Below, in pieces: positions 43,598 through 52,025 of a DNA stretch of 64,000 bases. The position numbers and the translations under genes are program-made. Source of the DNA: Conexibacter woesei Iso977N (GTDB taxonomy: Bacteria > Actinomycetota > Thermoleophilia > Solirubrobacterales > Solirubrobacteraceae). Where the stretch lies: NCBI RefSeq assembly GCF_000424625.1, contig NZ_AUKG01000002.1, positions 1,178,001 through 1,242,000 on the forward strand. The letters run 5' to 3'. The notes under the pieces were generated by a model. The model worked only from the letters and a program-made list of their open reading frames with translations, searched no databases and was not told the origin of the DNA. Within the stretch, counting starts at the first letter, position 1. Each line of letters begins with the position of its first letter.

Positions 43598-44689
43598 ATG
43601 GCTCCCGAGGGAGCCACGGCGGCCGAACCGGTCGTCGTCGCGGTCGACGCCAACGGCGCCGACCTCGGCCCTGCGGAGGTCGCTGCCGGCGCCGCCATCG
43701 CGGCACGCCAGGGCGTCCGCTCCATCCTCTTCGGCCCCGCCGCTGCGTTCGGCGAGATCGAGGCGCCGCCCGGTCTCGTCGAGATCGTCGATGCGCCCGT
43801 CTCGATCGCCAAGGTCCCGGACCCCGTCGCGGCCGCGCGCTCGACGAAGGACGCCTCGATCGTCCTCGCCGCCAAGGCCGTCGCCGATGGCCGGGCCCAC
43901 GCGCTCGTCTCCGGCGGCTCGACCGGTGCTGCGCTCGCTGCGGGCCTGCTCAACATCCGCCGCTCGCAGGGCATCCACCGCCCGGCGCTCGCGCTGCCGA
44001 TCCCGGTCCCGGGCGGCCGCCCGCCGGTCACGCTGCTCGACGTCGGCGCCAACGCCGAGGTCCGCCCCGAGCACCTCGTGCAGTTCGCGTTCATGGGCGC
44101 CGCGCTGGCCAAGACGATCCTCGGCATCGAGCGCCCGCGCGTCGCGCTGCTGTCCAACGGCAGCGAGGCGATCAAGGGCACGCCGACCGTCCAGGAAGCC
44201 CACAGGCTGCTCGCGGAGCGGGCGGCGCAGAGCCCGCTCGTCGACTTCGTCGGCAACACCGAGGGCAACGTGATCATGGACGGCGAGGCCGACGTCGTCG
44301 TCGCCGACGGCTTCACCGGCAACGTCGCGCTGAAGCTCATCGAGGGCGTCAGCTCCGCGACCCTCAGATCGATCCGCGAAGCCGCGACCTCCTCGACCCA
44401 GGGCAAGCTCGGCGGCCTCCTGCTGCGCAAGGACCTCACCGCGCTGCGCCAGGAGATCGACCCCGAGCAGCAGGGCGGTGCCTACATGCTCGGCCTGCGC
44501 AAGCTGGGCATCGTCCCGCACGGCCGCTTCGGCCGCATCGGCTTCTCCCAGGCGATCCTCCTGGCGGCCCGCGGCGTCCGCAACGACGTCGTCGGCCAGA
44601 CCCACGCCGCGCTCGACGAGGCCGGCGCGCTCAAGGGCGCCCCGCCGCTCGCGTCCGCCTCCTCGACTACCGTTGAGCCAACGCCATGA
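43598..44689 (+). CDS. plsX: Phosphate acyltransferase PlsX
   Basis: PlsX makes acyl-phosphate from acyl-ACP at the membrane, starting phospholipid synthesis. The 363-residue protein has the start VVVAVDANGADLGPAEV (usually DAMGGD), the ALVSGGSTGAALAAGL loop, LDVGANAEVRPEHLVQFAFMGA and the late NEGNV-like NTEGNVIMDGEADVVVADGFTGNVALK. The central motifs are intact. It overlaps acpP by four bases, which links acyl carrier protein supply to acyl transfer. Confidence 0.95.
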   Translation: MAPEGATAAEPVVVAVDANGADLGPAEVAAGAAIAARQGVRSILFGPAAAFGEIEAPPGLVEIVDAPVSIAKVPDPVAAARSTKDASIVLAAKAVADGRAHALVSGGSTGAALAAGLLNIRRSQGIHRPALALPIPVPGGRPPVTLLDVGANAEVRPEHLVQFAFMGAALAKTILGIERPRVALLSNGSEAIKGTPTVQEAHRLLAERAAQSPLVDFVGNTEGNVIMDGEADVVVADGFTGNVALKLIEGVSSATLRSIREAATSSTQGKLGGLLLRKDLTALRQEIDPEQQGGAYMLGLRKLGIVPHGRFGRIGFSQAILLAARGVRNDVVGQTHAALDEAGALKGAPPLASASSTTVEPTP

Positions 44690-44940
44690 CCCGCGAAGAC
44701 GTCTTCACCCTGATCCGCAACCACCTCGCCGACGAGCTCGACATCGACGCGGCGCGGATCGAGGAGGGCACGCGCTTCAAGGAGGACCTGGACGCCGACT
44801 CGCTCGACCTCTACACGCTGGTCCAGGAGCTCGAGGACTCCTACGGCGTGAGGATGTCCGACGAGCAGGCGGCGCAGATCCTGTCGGTGGGTGCGGCGGT
44901 CGACTTCGTCCTCGCCCATGCGCCCAGCGGCGCGGCCTGA
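44686..44940 (+). CDS. acpP: Acyl carrier protein
   Basis: The 84-residue acidic protein has the phosphopantetheine attachment motif DADSLD, with S39 as the modified serine, in the order plsX-acpP-rnc that is common in bacteria. The protein carries growing acyl chains in fatty acid synthesis. DLYTLVQELEDSYGVRMSDEQA matches helices II and III of the family. The final SGAA tail is slightly longer than usual. Confidence 0.96.
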   Translation: MTREDVFTLIRNHLADELDIDAARIEEGTRFKEDLDADSLDLYTLVQELEDSYGVRMSDEQAAQILSVGAAVDFVLAHAPSGAA

Positions 44941-44952
44941 CCTCCCCGCCGC

Positions 44953-45633
44953 TTGCAACAGCTTCGCGATCTGCTCGACGAGGTTCCCGAGGGTCTGGCG
45001 CGCCAGGTCTTCACCCACGCCTCGTGGACCGCGCGCCGGTCGGACTCCTACGCGCGCCTGGCGTTCCTGGGCGACAGCGTGCTCGGTCTCGCGATCACCG
45101 CGCACATCTACCCGCTGCTGGAGGCCGAGCGCTACGGCGCCGGCCGCCTGACGAAGATCCGCGCGCAGACGGTCTCCGGGCCGTCGTGCCGCAACGTCGC
45201 CGAGCGCCTGGGCGTTCCGGAGCGGCTGAAGGCCGCCGCGCCCGAGGGCGCCGAGCAGACCACCGCGCTGATGGAGACCGAGCGCGTGCTCGCGTCGATC
45301 ATCGAGGCCGTGATCGGCGCCTGCTTCCTGCACTCCGGCTACGAGCGCACGGCCGCCGCGGTCGTCGAGGCCTTCCAGCCCGAGCTCGAGCACGCCCTGG
45401 AGCACCCCGTCGACTACAAGTCGACGCTGCAGGAGCGCCTCGCCCAGCGCGGCGAGGTCGTCGCCTACGAGGTCACCGCCGAGCACGGCCCGCCGCACGA
45501 CCGGACGTTCGAGGTCGCCGCGGGCGTCGGCACGGCGGTCCTCGGGACCGGCGCCGGCCGCTCCAAGAAGCACGCCGAGCAGGAAGCCGCGCGCGTGGCC
45601 CTCGAGGGCCTCGAAGCGGACGACGCGGCGTAG
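44953..45633 (+). CDS. rnc: RNase III-like protein with altered catalytic residues
   Basis: The 226-residue protein has the RNase III layout: an endonuclease domain (1-145) and a complete double-stranded RNA-binding domain (about 152-222; DYKSTLQERLAQRG, FEVAAGVG, GAGRSKKHAEQEAA). The catalytic signature reads YARLAFLGDSVLGL instead of YERLEFLGDAVL, so both glutamates are alanine (A34, A37) and only D41 remains. At the second site the usual D-x-x-E-A reads S115-I-I-E118-A. Two of the four classical metal ligands are missing. Order acpP-rnc-smc is standard. Start TTG 44953 is the best visible; an alternative upstream start cannot be excluded. Confidence 0.88.
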   Translation: MQQLRDLLDEVPEGLARQVFTHASWTARRSDSYARLAFLGDSVLGLAITAHIYPLLEAERYGAGRLTKIRAQTVSGPSCRNVAERLGVPERLKAAAPEGAEQTTALMETERVLASIIEAVIGACFLHSGYERTAAAVVEAFQPELEHALEHPVDYKSTLQERLAQRGEVVAYEVTAEHGPPHDRTFEVAAGVGTAVLGTGAGRSKKHAEQEAARVALEGLEADDAA

Positions 45634-45708
45634 CCGACGCCAGAACCGCCTGCAAATCGGGCGGACCCCGAACCTTCGGCAGCGAACGTCCGATCCACCC
45701 GCCACCAT

Positions 45709-48700
45709 GTGGGGGTGCATCTGAAGTCGATGACCCTGAAGGGCTTCAAGTCCTTCCCCGATCGCACCAGGCTGGAGTTCACGCCTGGTGTGTCGGTGAT
45801 CGTCGGTCCCAACGGGTCCGGCAAGTCCAACATCACCGACGCCGTGCTGTGGGCGATGGGCGAGCAGTCGCCGCTCGCGATCCGCGGTCAGTCGATGCAG
45901 GACGTCATCTTCGGCGGCGGCAAGGGCGTGCAGGCGCGCAGCTCGGCCGAGGTCGAGCTGGTCCTCGACAACTCCGACGGCACCGTCGACCTGCCGGTCG
46001 GCGAGATCTCGATCATGCGCCGCCTGGATCGCAACGGCGACGGCGAGTACCGCCTCAACGGCGCGCGCGCACGCATGGTCGACATCCTCGAGGTCCTGTC
46101 CGACACGGGCCTGGGCAAGGAGTCGCACTCGGTCGTCTCGCAGGGCCGTGTCGAGGCGATCGTCACCTCCAAGCCCAAGGACCGGCGCCTGCTGATCGAG
46201 GAGGCCGCCGGCCTCGGCAAGCACCGCAAGCGCCGGCGCCGCGCGCAGCTGAAGCTCGAGCGCACGCAGGACAACCTCGACCGCGCGCTCGACGTCGAGC
46301 GTGAGGCCCGCTCGCGCCTGCGTCCGCTCAAGCGCCAGGCCGAGGCCGCCGAGCTGCACGAGCGCCTGGAGCGCCAGACCGTCGAGGCGCGCTGGGAGCT
46401 GGCGCGCGAGACCGTCCGGGCGCGGCGCACCGAGATGGCCGAGGCCGTCGAGAAGGTCACGTCCACGCGCGCCGAGCGCGAGTCGATCCAGGGCGAGCTG
46501 CGCGAGGTCGCCGCCCGCCGCCAGCTCGCCGAGGAGGCGCTGGCCAAGCGCTCCGAGCAGCGCGAGGCGCTGGCCCGCCGCGTCGAGCGCGCCCGCTCCG
46601 CCGCCGACCGCATCGAGCTGCGCCTGGAGCGCACGCGCGAGACCGCCGAGCAGGTCGCCGAGCGCGCGCAGTCGCGCGAGCGCCAGCTGGAGGCGCTGAA
46701 GCTCCAGGCCGCCGAGGACCAGCCCGACGAGAACGGGCTGGAGCGGATCGAGTCGCTCGAGGCCCAGCTCAAGGAGCTGGACGAGAACCGCCAGGCCGTG
46801 CTGGAGCGCGAGCTGCAGGCGCTCGACGCCCAGCGCGCCGCGGCGTCGGAGCGCGTGATCGAGTTGAAGGCCTTGGTCGACGGCAAGCGCGAGGCGCTGG
46901 CCGAGGCCGACAGGGCCTGCGAGCTGGCCCGCCAGGCCCGCCGCGCCGCCGAGGCGTCGGCCGAGGGCGCGCGCCGCGAGGCCGCGAAGGTCGGCGCCGA
47001 GCTGGCGCGGGCCAACCAGTTCCTGCGCTCGCACTCCGGTCCGGCCGGGGGCGCGCGCTCGCTCAGCGACGACCTCGAGGTCGAGCCGGGCGCCGAGCTG
47101 GCGCTGTCGGCCGCGCTCGGCGCGCGCCTGAGCGCCGCGGTCGCCGAGGACCGCGCGTCCGGCGCCGCGTTGTTGGACAAGTCGAAGCGCGACGGTGGTC
47201 GCGTGCTCGTCGTGGGCGGAGCGCCCGCCGGGGCGCCGACCGCCGCGCCGCAGCCGCCGGTCGACGGCGCGCGCCCGTTCGTCGAGCTGGTCCGCGGCCC
47301 TGAGCCCGCGCTGTCGCTGGCCAAGCGCCTGCTGGCCGACGCGTGGCTGGTCGAGTCGCTCGACGCGATCCCGGACTCGTTCACGGGCGTCGCGGTCACC
47401 GCCGCGGGCCGTGCCTGGCTGGGCGCGACGCGCGAGCTGCAGCAGGCCGCCGAGGGCGGCGCCGAGCGCGTCCTGGCGATGCGCAACCAGCGCGACGCGC
47501 TGATCGCCGAGGCCGACAGGCACGTCAAGTCCGAGCACGAGGCCCAGCAGGGCGTCGAGGCCGCGACCTCCGCGGTCTCCGCCGCCGACACCTCGCGCGA
47601 CGAGGCCGAGCGCGAGCGCCGCGAAGCCGAGCGCTCCTACGCCGAGGCCAAGGAGTCCGAGCGCCAGTCCGCGTGGCTGATGGAGGAGCGCCGCAAGGCG
47701 CCCGAGCAGGGCGAGGCCGCCGTCCGCCGCGCGCAGCTGGAGGGCGAGCTGACGTCCGAGCGGCGCGTCGCCGAGCAGGCGGCCAAGGCGCGCGAGGAGC
47801 GCACCCGCCGGATCGCGTACCTCACCTCGCAGCTGACCCGCGACCGCGAGCTGGGCCCCGCGGCCGGCCGCGTCGCCGACGTCCTGGCCGTCGTGCACGA
47901 GGCGGTCATGGAGCGGATGCGCGAGATGGAGGGCGCGCTGGCCGCCGACCGCGCCGAGGGCGAGGGCGTCGCGCAGGAGCTGCGCGCGTGCGCCGGCGCC
48001 GAGGCCGAGATCCAGCAGAAGCTCGGCAACACGAACGAGCTGGTCACCCGCGCCGAGGTCCGCGCCCAGCAGCTGCGCGACCAGGAGGCCGAGGCCGCGC
48101 TGGAGCTCAACGCGCTCGCCGAGAAGCTGGAGCTGGAGGCCGAGCCGCGCGAGGAGCCGATGGACGTCGAGGAGGCCTCGCAGCTGCGCCAGCGGATCGA
48201 GCGCCTGATCAAGCGCCGCGAGCAGCTCGGCCCCGTCAACCCGCTGGCCAAGCAGGAGTACGACGAGGCCGTCGCGCACGTGGACGAGATGGAGAGGCAG
48301 CGCTCCGACCTCGAGACCGCGCTGCGCGAGCTGAAGGCGTTCATCCGCGACACCGACCGCCAGATCCGCACCACGTTCACCGAGACGTTCGAGGCCGCGG
48401 CCAAGAACTTCGAGGAGCTGTCGCAGACGCTGTTCCCGGGCGGCGGCGGGCGGCTGACGCTCGTCCGCGAGGACAACGCGCCCAAGCCGGTGCTCGGCGG
48501 CGCGAAGGCCGAGGACTCAGGCGACGGGCAGTCCGAGGTCGAGGCCGAGGCCGCAGCGGAGGCCGCCGCCGACGCCGAGGCCGCCGCGGCCGAGGGCGGG
48601 ATCGACCCCGACGACGACCTCGGCGTCGAGATCGAGATCACGCCCGCGGGCAAGTCGATGAAGCGCCTGACGCTGCTGTCCGGCGGCGAGAAGACGATGA

Positions 48701-49047
48701 CCGCGATCGCGTTCCTGTTCTCCGTCTTCCTGGCGAAGCCGTGCCCGTTCTACATCCTGGACGAGGTCGAGGCCGCGCTGGACGACCTCAACATCACGCG
48801 CTACCTCGACCTGCTCCAGGCACACGCCGACCGCGCGCAGTTCATCGTCGTCACCCACCAGAAGCGGACGATGGAGGCCGCCGACACGCTCTACGGCGTC
48901 TCGATGGGCGGCGACGGCGTGTCGAAGATCGTCTCGCGCAAGATGCCCAAGGAGTACGTCGCCGACGCCGAGGCGGCGCACGGCACGAGCAACGGCAACG
49001 GCAACGGCGCGAGCGCGGCCGAGCCGGTGGGCGCGGGCGCGTCCTAG
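45709..49047 (+). CDS. smc: Chromosome segregation ATPase SMC
   Basis: The 1112-residue protein has Walker A VGPNGSGKSNITDAV near residue 32, QGRVEAIVTSKP, two long coiled coils rich in Ala/Glu/Arg (about 170-430 and 610-900), a compact hinge (about 440-580), and at the C-terminus the signature LLSGGEKTMTAIAFLF and Walker B FYILDEVEAALDDLN. SMC organises and segregates the chromosome with ScpAB, which are not in this window. An Ala/Glu/Asp-rich insertion lies near 940-970. GTG 45709 is given; GTG 45715 (MHLKSMTLKGFKSF) matches other SMC starts even better. It converges with and overlaps the next gene by four bases. Confidence 0.96.
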   Translation: MGVHLKSMTLKGFKSFPDRTRLEFTPGVSVIVGPNGSGKSNITDAVLWAMGEQSPLAIRGQSMQDVIFGGGKGVQARSSAEVELVLDNSDGTVDLPVGEISIMRRLDRNGDGEYRLNGARARMVDILEVLSDTGLGKESHSVVSQGRVEAIVTSKPKDRRLLIEEAAGLGKHRKRRRRAQLKLERTQDNLDRALDVEREARSRLRPLKRQAEAAELHERLERQTVEARWELARETVRARRTEMAEAVEKVTSTRAERESIQGELREVAARRQLAEEALAKRSEQREALARRVERARSAADRIELRLERTRETAEQVAERAQSRERQLEALKLQAAEDQPDENGLERIESLEAQLKELDENRQAVLERELQALDAQRAAASERVIELKALVDGKREALAEADRACELARQARRAAEASAEGARREAAKVGAELARANQFLRSHSGPAGGARSLSDDLEVEPGAELALSAALGARLSAAVAEDRASGAALLDKSKRDGGRVLVVGGAPAGAPTAAPQPPVDGARPFVELVRGPEPALSLAKRLLADAWLVESLDAIPDSFTGVAVTAAGRAWLGATRELQQAAEGGAERVLAMRNQRDALIAEADRHVKSEHEAQQGVEAATSAVSAADTSRDEAERERREAERSYAEAKESERQSAWLMEERRKAPEQGEAAVRRAQLEGELTSERRVAEQAAKAREERTRRIAYLTSQLTRDRELGPAAGRVADVLAVVHEAVMERMREMEGALAADRAEGEGVAQELRACAGAEAEIQQKLGNTNELVTRAEVRAQQLRDQEAEAALELNALAEKLELEAEPREEPMDVEEASQLRQRIERLIKRREQLGPVNPLAKQEYDEAVAHVDEMERQRSDLETALRELKAFIRDTDRQIRTTFTETFEAAAKNFEELSQTLFPGGGGRLTLVREDNAPKPVLGGAKAEDSGDGQSEVEAEAAAEAAADAEAAAAEGGIDPDDDLGVEIEITPAGKSMKRLTLLSGGEKTMTAIAFLFSVFLAKPCPFYILDEVEAALDDLNITRYLDLLQAHADRAQFIVVTHQKRTMEAADTLYGVSMGGDGVSKIVSRKMPKEYVADAEAAHGTSNGNGNGASAAEPVGAGAS

Positions 49048-49919
49048 AGCGTCGCGCCGGTGCGGGACCCGGAGTAGCCCCAGCTCCTGAGGTCCTTCTT
49101 CAAGAGCTTGATGTAGGCCTTGCCGCCGGGCCAGGGCTTGACGGTCCTCAGGCGGCCGGCCCTCAGCTCGTGCTGCAGGAACGCGTCGGCCGCCCTCTGC
49201 CTGCCGAGCAGGTGCTCGTCGGCGATGTAGGCCGCCAGGACGCCCAGCGACGAGCGACCCCTGCGGACCTTGGTGTAGGCCTTCTTCCAGCGCGCCGCGT
49301 CGGCCCTGATCTCGGCCACGTGCGAGAACGTCTGGTCGGCGAACGTGCCGTCGTCGCCGAGCTGGAGGATCTGCAGCGGCATCGCGCTGTCGGCGTAGTC
49401 GGTGTACTCGTAGCCGAAGCGCGCGTCGGCGGTGACGAACTGCGCCGGCGTGTCGCCCGCCGCCGCGACGAACCGGTAGCCCGGGTCCGCGAAGTTGTGG
49501 GTGAACGGCTTGTAGGTCGTGCCGTTCCACATCAGGACCAGCGCGATCTCGCAGCAGTGCGCGCCGCCGCTGTAGACGTTGACGATCACGTCGGGCTCGC
49601 CGTCGCCGTTGGCATCGACCACGCTCAGCGCCTGCCTGGCATCGCCGTCCACGGTGTCCGGCGCGCAGTAGGGCTGCTCGCAGCCCTTGACCTTCGGCAT
49701 CCCGGAGTACGCCGGCGCGCCGCCGCGCGTGATCGCGATGTTCAACCCCTTGAACTGGCCGTCGCCCGCGTCCTGGGAGGTGAACGTCGCACTCACGGTC
49801 CCCGACGTCGCCGTCTCGGTCACCGGCGCCTTGGCGTCGGCGGCGAGCGCGCCGGCGGGGAGCAGCGCGAGCGCTGCGGCGGCAGCAGCGAGCAGGGCGG
49901 GGAGCGTCGGGCGGGCCAT
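49044..49919 (-). CDS. Secreted protein with a VCBS/EF-hand-like motif
   Basis: The 291-residue protein has a signal peptide (MARPTLPALLAAAAAALALLPAGALA, cut about residue 26). VVDANGDGEPDVIVNVYSGGAHCCEIALVLMWNG resembles calcium-binding FG-GAP/VCBS repeats (D-x-N-x-D-G-x-x-D). The C-terminal part (about 205-285) is helical and basic. I recognise no specific function; similar secreted proteins are common in soil actinobacteria. The gene converges on smc and overlaps its last four bases. Confidence 0.8.
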   Translation of the reverse strand: MARPTLPALLAAAAAALALLPAGALAADAKAPVTETATSGTVSATFTSQDAGDGQFKGLNIAITRGGAPAYSGMPKVKGCEQPYCAPDTVDGDARQALSVVDANGDGEPDVIVNVYSGGAHCCEIALVLMWNGTTYKPFTHNFADPGYRFVAAAGDTPAQFVTADARFGYEYTDYADSAMPLQILQLGDDGTFADQTFSHVAEIRADAARWKKAYTKVRRGRSSLGVLAAYIADEHLLGRQRAADAFLQHELRAGRLRTVKPWPGGKAYIKLLKKDLRSWGYSGSRTGATL

Positions 49920-49929
49920 GCGAGCGACC

Positions 49930-50391
49930 CTACAACGCCTTCTCGCCCCAGAAGGACGCGAACGGGTTGGCGTTGAAGTTGCCGATCGGCGCGTAGCCCG
50001 CGCGCTCGTACATCGCCTGCGCGGCGGGCTGCTGGGGGCCGGTGTCCAGGCGGACGATCGTGTAGCCGAGCCCCCGCGCGGCGTCCTCCAAGGCCTTCAA
50101 CAACTGCGACGCCAGCCCGCGGCCGCGCGCCTCCGGGACCACGTACATGCGCTTGATCTCGCACGCCGTGTCGTCCAGCCGCTTGACCCCGCCGCCCGCG
50201 ACCGCGACGCCCGTTGCGTCGTCGACCAGCACCACGAACGCGCCGCCCGGCGGCCCGAAGTCGGCCGGCGTCGCGCTCGGCGCGCCCGGGACGTCGATGC
50301 GCCCGTAGAGCGCGGAGACCTCGGCCACCATCGCCTCGACGAGCGACAGAGCCGGTTCGGCATCGGAGGGGACGGTCCGGATCTCGATCAC
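49930..50391 (-). CDS. GNAT-family N-acetyltransferase
   Basis: The 153-residue protein is one GNAT domain, with KRMYVVPEARGRGLASQLLKALEDAARGLGY as the acetyl-CoA site (R-G-R-G-L-A) and QAMYERAGYAPIGNFNANPFASFWGEK at the end, the common ending of this subgroup. The acceptor is unknown. GTG 50391 is chosen because the domain begins right after it. It diverges from ftsY with only 19 bases between the starts, so the promoters must overlap. Confidence 0.9.
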   Translation of the reverse strand: MIEIRTVPSDAEPALSLVEAMVAEVSALYGRIDVPGAPSATPADFGPPGGAFVVLVDDATGVAVAGGGVKRLDDTACEIKRMYVVPEARGRGLASQLLKALEDAARGLGYTIVRLDTGPQQPAAQAMYERAGYAPIGNFNANPFASFWGEKAL

Positions 50392-50410
50392 CCCGCTATC
50401 TTCGCGCGCC

Positions 50411-51424
50411 ATGGCCCGAGACTGGCGCGACCTCTTCATCACCGGCGACGACGCCGCCGACTCCGCGAGCGCCGCGACGGCCGAGCAGCCGGAGAAGCGC
50501 CGCGGGTTCTTCAGGCGCCTGCGCGAGAACATGTCGAAGACTCGCGAGGCGCTGACCTCCGAGATCCAGGCGACGCTGTTCGACACGCTCGACGAAGAGA
50601 CCTGGGAGCGCCTCGAGGAGGCGCTGATCATGGCCGACGTCGGCGCGCGCACGACCGCGGGCGTCGTCGGCCAGCTCGAGCAGGAGGCGACCGCCGGCCA
50701 GGTCGAGGGCGGCCCGGCGCTGCAGGAGCGGCTCGTCGAGCTGCTGGCCGGGATCGCCAAGACCGGGACCGACACGATCGACGTGCGCAAGCGCGACGGC
50801 GGCCCGACGGTGATCATGGCCGTCGGCGTCAACGGCACCGGCAAGACGACCACGATCGGCAAGCTGGCCTGGCACCTGCGCCAGGAGCTGGGCAAGACCG
50901 TCCTGCTCGGCGCGGCCGACACGTTCCGCGCCGCGGCCGTCGAGCAACTGACCGTGTGGGCGCAGCGCGCCGACGTCGAGATCGTCACCGGCCCGCCGAA
51001 CTCCGATCCGGGCGCGGTCGCCTTCGACGCCGTCGCGAAGGGCCGCGAGAGGGGCGTCGACGTCGTGATCATCGACACCGCCGGGCGCCTGCACAACCAG
51101 GACGAGCTCATGAACGAGCTGACCAAGATCCGGCGCGTGATCGACAAGCAGATGGCCGGCGCGCCGCACGAGACGCTGCTGACGATCGACTCGACGACCG
51201 GCCAGAACGGCGTCCGCCAGGCGAAGCTGTTCTCGGAGGCCGTGCCGGTCGACGGGATCGTCCTGACCAAGCTCGACGGCACCGCCAAGGGCGGCATCGC
51301 GCTGGCGATCGCCGGCGAGCTGGGCATCCCGGTCAAGCTGATCGGGATCGGCGAGTCGCTGGAGGACCTCCGGCCGTTCGACGCCGACGACTTCGCCCGC
51401 GCGCTGGTCACGGTCGACGCGTAG
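50411..51424 (+). CDS. ftsY: Signal recognition particle receptor FtsY
   Basis: FtsY receives ribosome-SRP complexes at the membrane. The 337-residue protein has a short acidic N-terminal region (about 1-35), the N domain with DTLDEETWERLEEALIMADV, and the GTPase G domain: GVNGTGKTTTIGKLA, DTFRAAAVEQL, DTAGRLHNQDELMNEL, TKLDGTAKGG and GIGESLEDLRPFD. The acidic region is much shorter than in E. coli, as is common in actinobacteria. Ffh is encoded 3 kb downstream. Confidence 0.97.
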   Translation: MARDWRDLFITGDDAADSASAATAEQPEKRRGFFRRLRENMSKTREALTSEIQATLFDTLDEETWERLEEALIMADVGARTTAGVVGQLEQEATAGQVEGGPALQERLVELLAGIAKTGTDTIDVRKRDGGPTVIMAVGVNGTGKTTTIGKLAWHLRQELGKTVLLGAADTFRAAAVEQLTVWAQRADVEIVTGPPNSDPGAVAFDAVAKGRERGVDVVIIDTAGRLHNQDELMNELTKIRRVIDKQMAGAPHETLLTIDSTTGQNGVRQAKLFSEAVPVDGIVLTKLDGTAKGGIALAIAGELGIPVKLIGIGESLEDLRPFDADDFARALVTVDA

Positions 51425-51472
51425 GCGCGGGCGGGGAGGGGCGCGAGGCGGGCGGGCGTCTCTACCCGGAAA

Positions 51473-51515
51473 GCCGCCCGGCCTTACGCCGGTTGGCCGC
51501 ACGTCTCCGGGCGGC
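51473..51515. terminator. Long-arm inverted repeat downstream of ftsY
   Basis: Nine-base perfect arms (GCCGCCCGG, 51473-51481, and CCGGGCGGC, 51507-51515) are separated by 25 bases, between ftsY and the NfeD gene. It may terminate ftsY transcription. A GATACT box at 51547-51552, ten bases before the NfeD ATG, is a possible -10 element for the next operon. Confidence 0.45.
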
Positions 51516-51562
51516 CTGCACCGTCGCCGGACGCCGCGCGCGGTGGGATACTCGCCAGTGAA

Positions 51563-51994
51563 ATGGACGCTTGGACCATCTGGCTGATCGCTGGAGTCGT
51601 CGCCGCGGTCGGAGAGCTTTCGACCGGCGGGCTGTTCCTGGCGCCGTTCGCCGTCGGCGCCTTCGGCGGCGCGCTGGCCGACGTCGCGGGCGGCAACGCG
51701 GCGATCCAGTTCATCGTCTTCGCGCTGCTGACGCTCGCCTGCTTCGCGCTCGTCCGGCCGATCGCCAAGCGCCACCTGCACACGCCGCCGCGGCTGCGCA
51801 CCGGCACCGCTGCGCTGGTCGGCCAGAACGCGATCGTCGTCGAGCGCATCGAGAACGACCTCCCGAGCGGCTCCGTGCGCATCGGCGGCGAGGTCTGGAC
51901 CGCGCGCGCCTACGACGACGACACCGTCCTCGAGGCCGGCGCGAAGGTCCAGGTCGTCGAGATCCGCGGCGCGACCGCGCTCGTCGCCCCATGA
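51563..51994 (+). CDS. NfeD-family membrane protein
   Basis: The 143-residue protein has hydrophobic segments at about 3-22, 25-45 and 48-68, and a C-terminal OB-like domain (about 75-143; GTAALVGQNAIVVERIENDLPSGSVRIGGEVWTARAYDDDTVLEAGAKVQVVEI), the typical short NfeD layout. NfeD proteins partner SPFH/stomatin proteins in membrane microdomains. The SPFH gene follows 31 bases downstream, which supports both assignments. Confidence 0.93.
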   Translation: MDAWTIWLIAGVVAAVGELSTGGLFLAPFAVGAFGGALADVAGGNAAIQFIVFALLTLACFALVRPIAKRHLHTPPRLRTGTAALVGQNAIVVERIENDLPSGSVRIGGEVWTARAYDDDTVLEAGAKVQVVEIRGATALVAP

Positions 51995-52025
51995 ACTTCG
52001 ATCCCCACCACATGGAGGTGTTGAC

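Noticed and set aside
44482-48279. 1265-codon open frame opposite acpP, rnc and smc
   Set aside because: It runs across several certain genes on the other strand and shows only Leu/Arg/Gly/Ala-rich shadow sequence.
51425-51562. Riboswitch-like GC-rich leader upstream of the NfeD gene
   Set aside because: I compared it by eye with purine, TPP and fluoride riboswitch consensus sequences and found no match; only a simple inverted repeat is supported.
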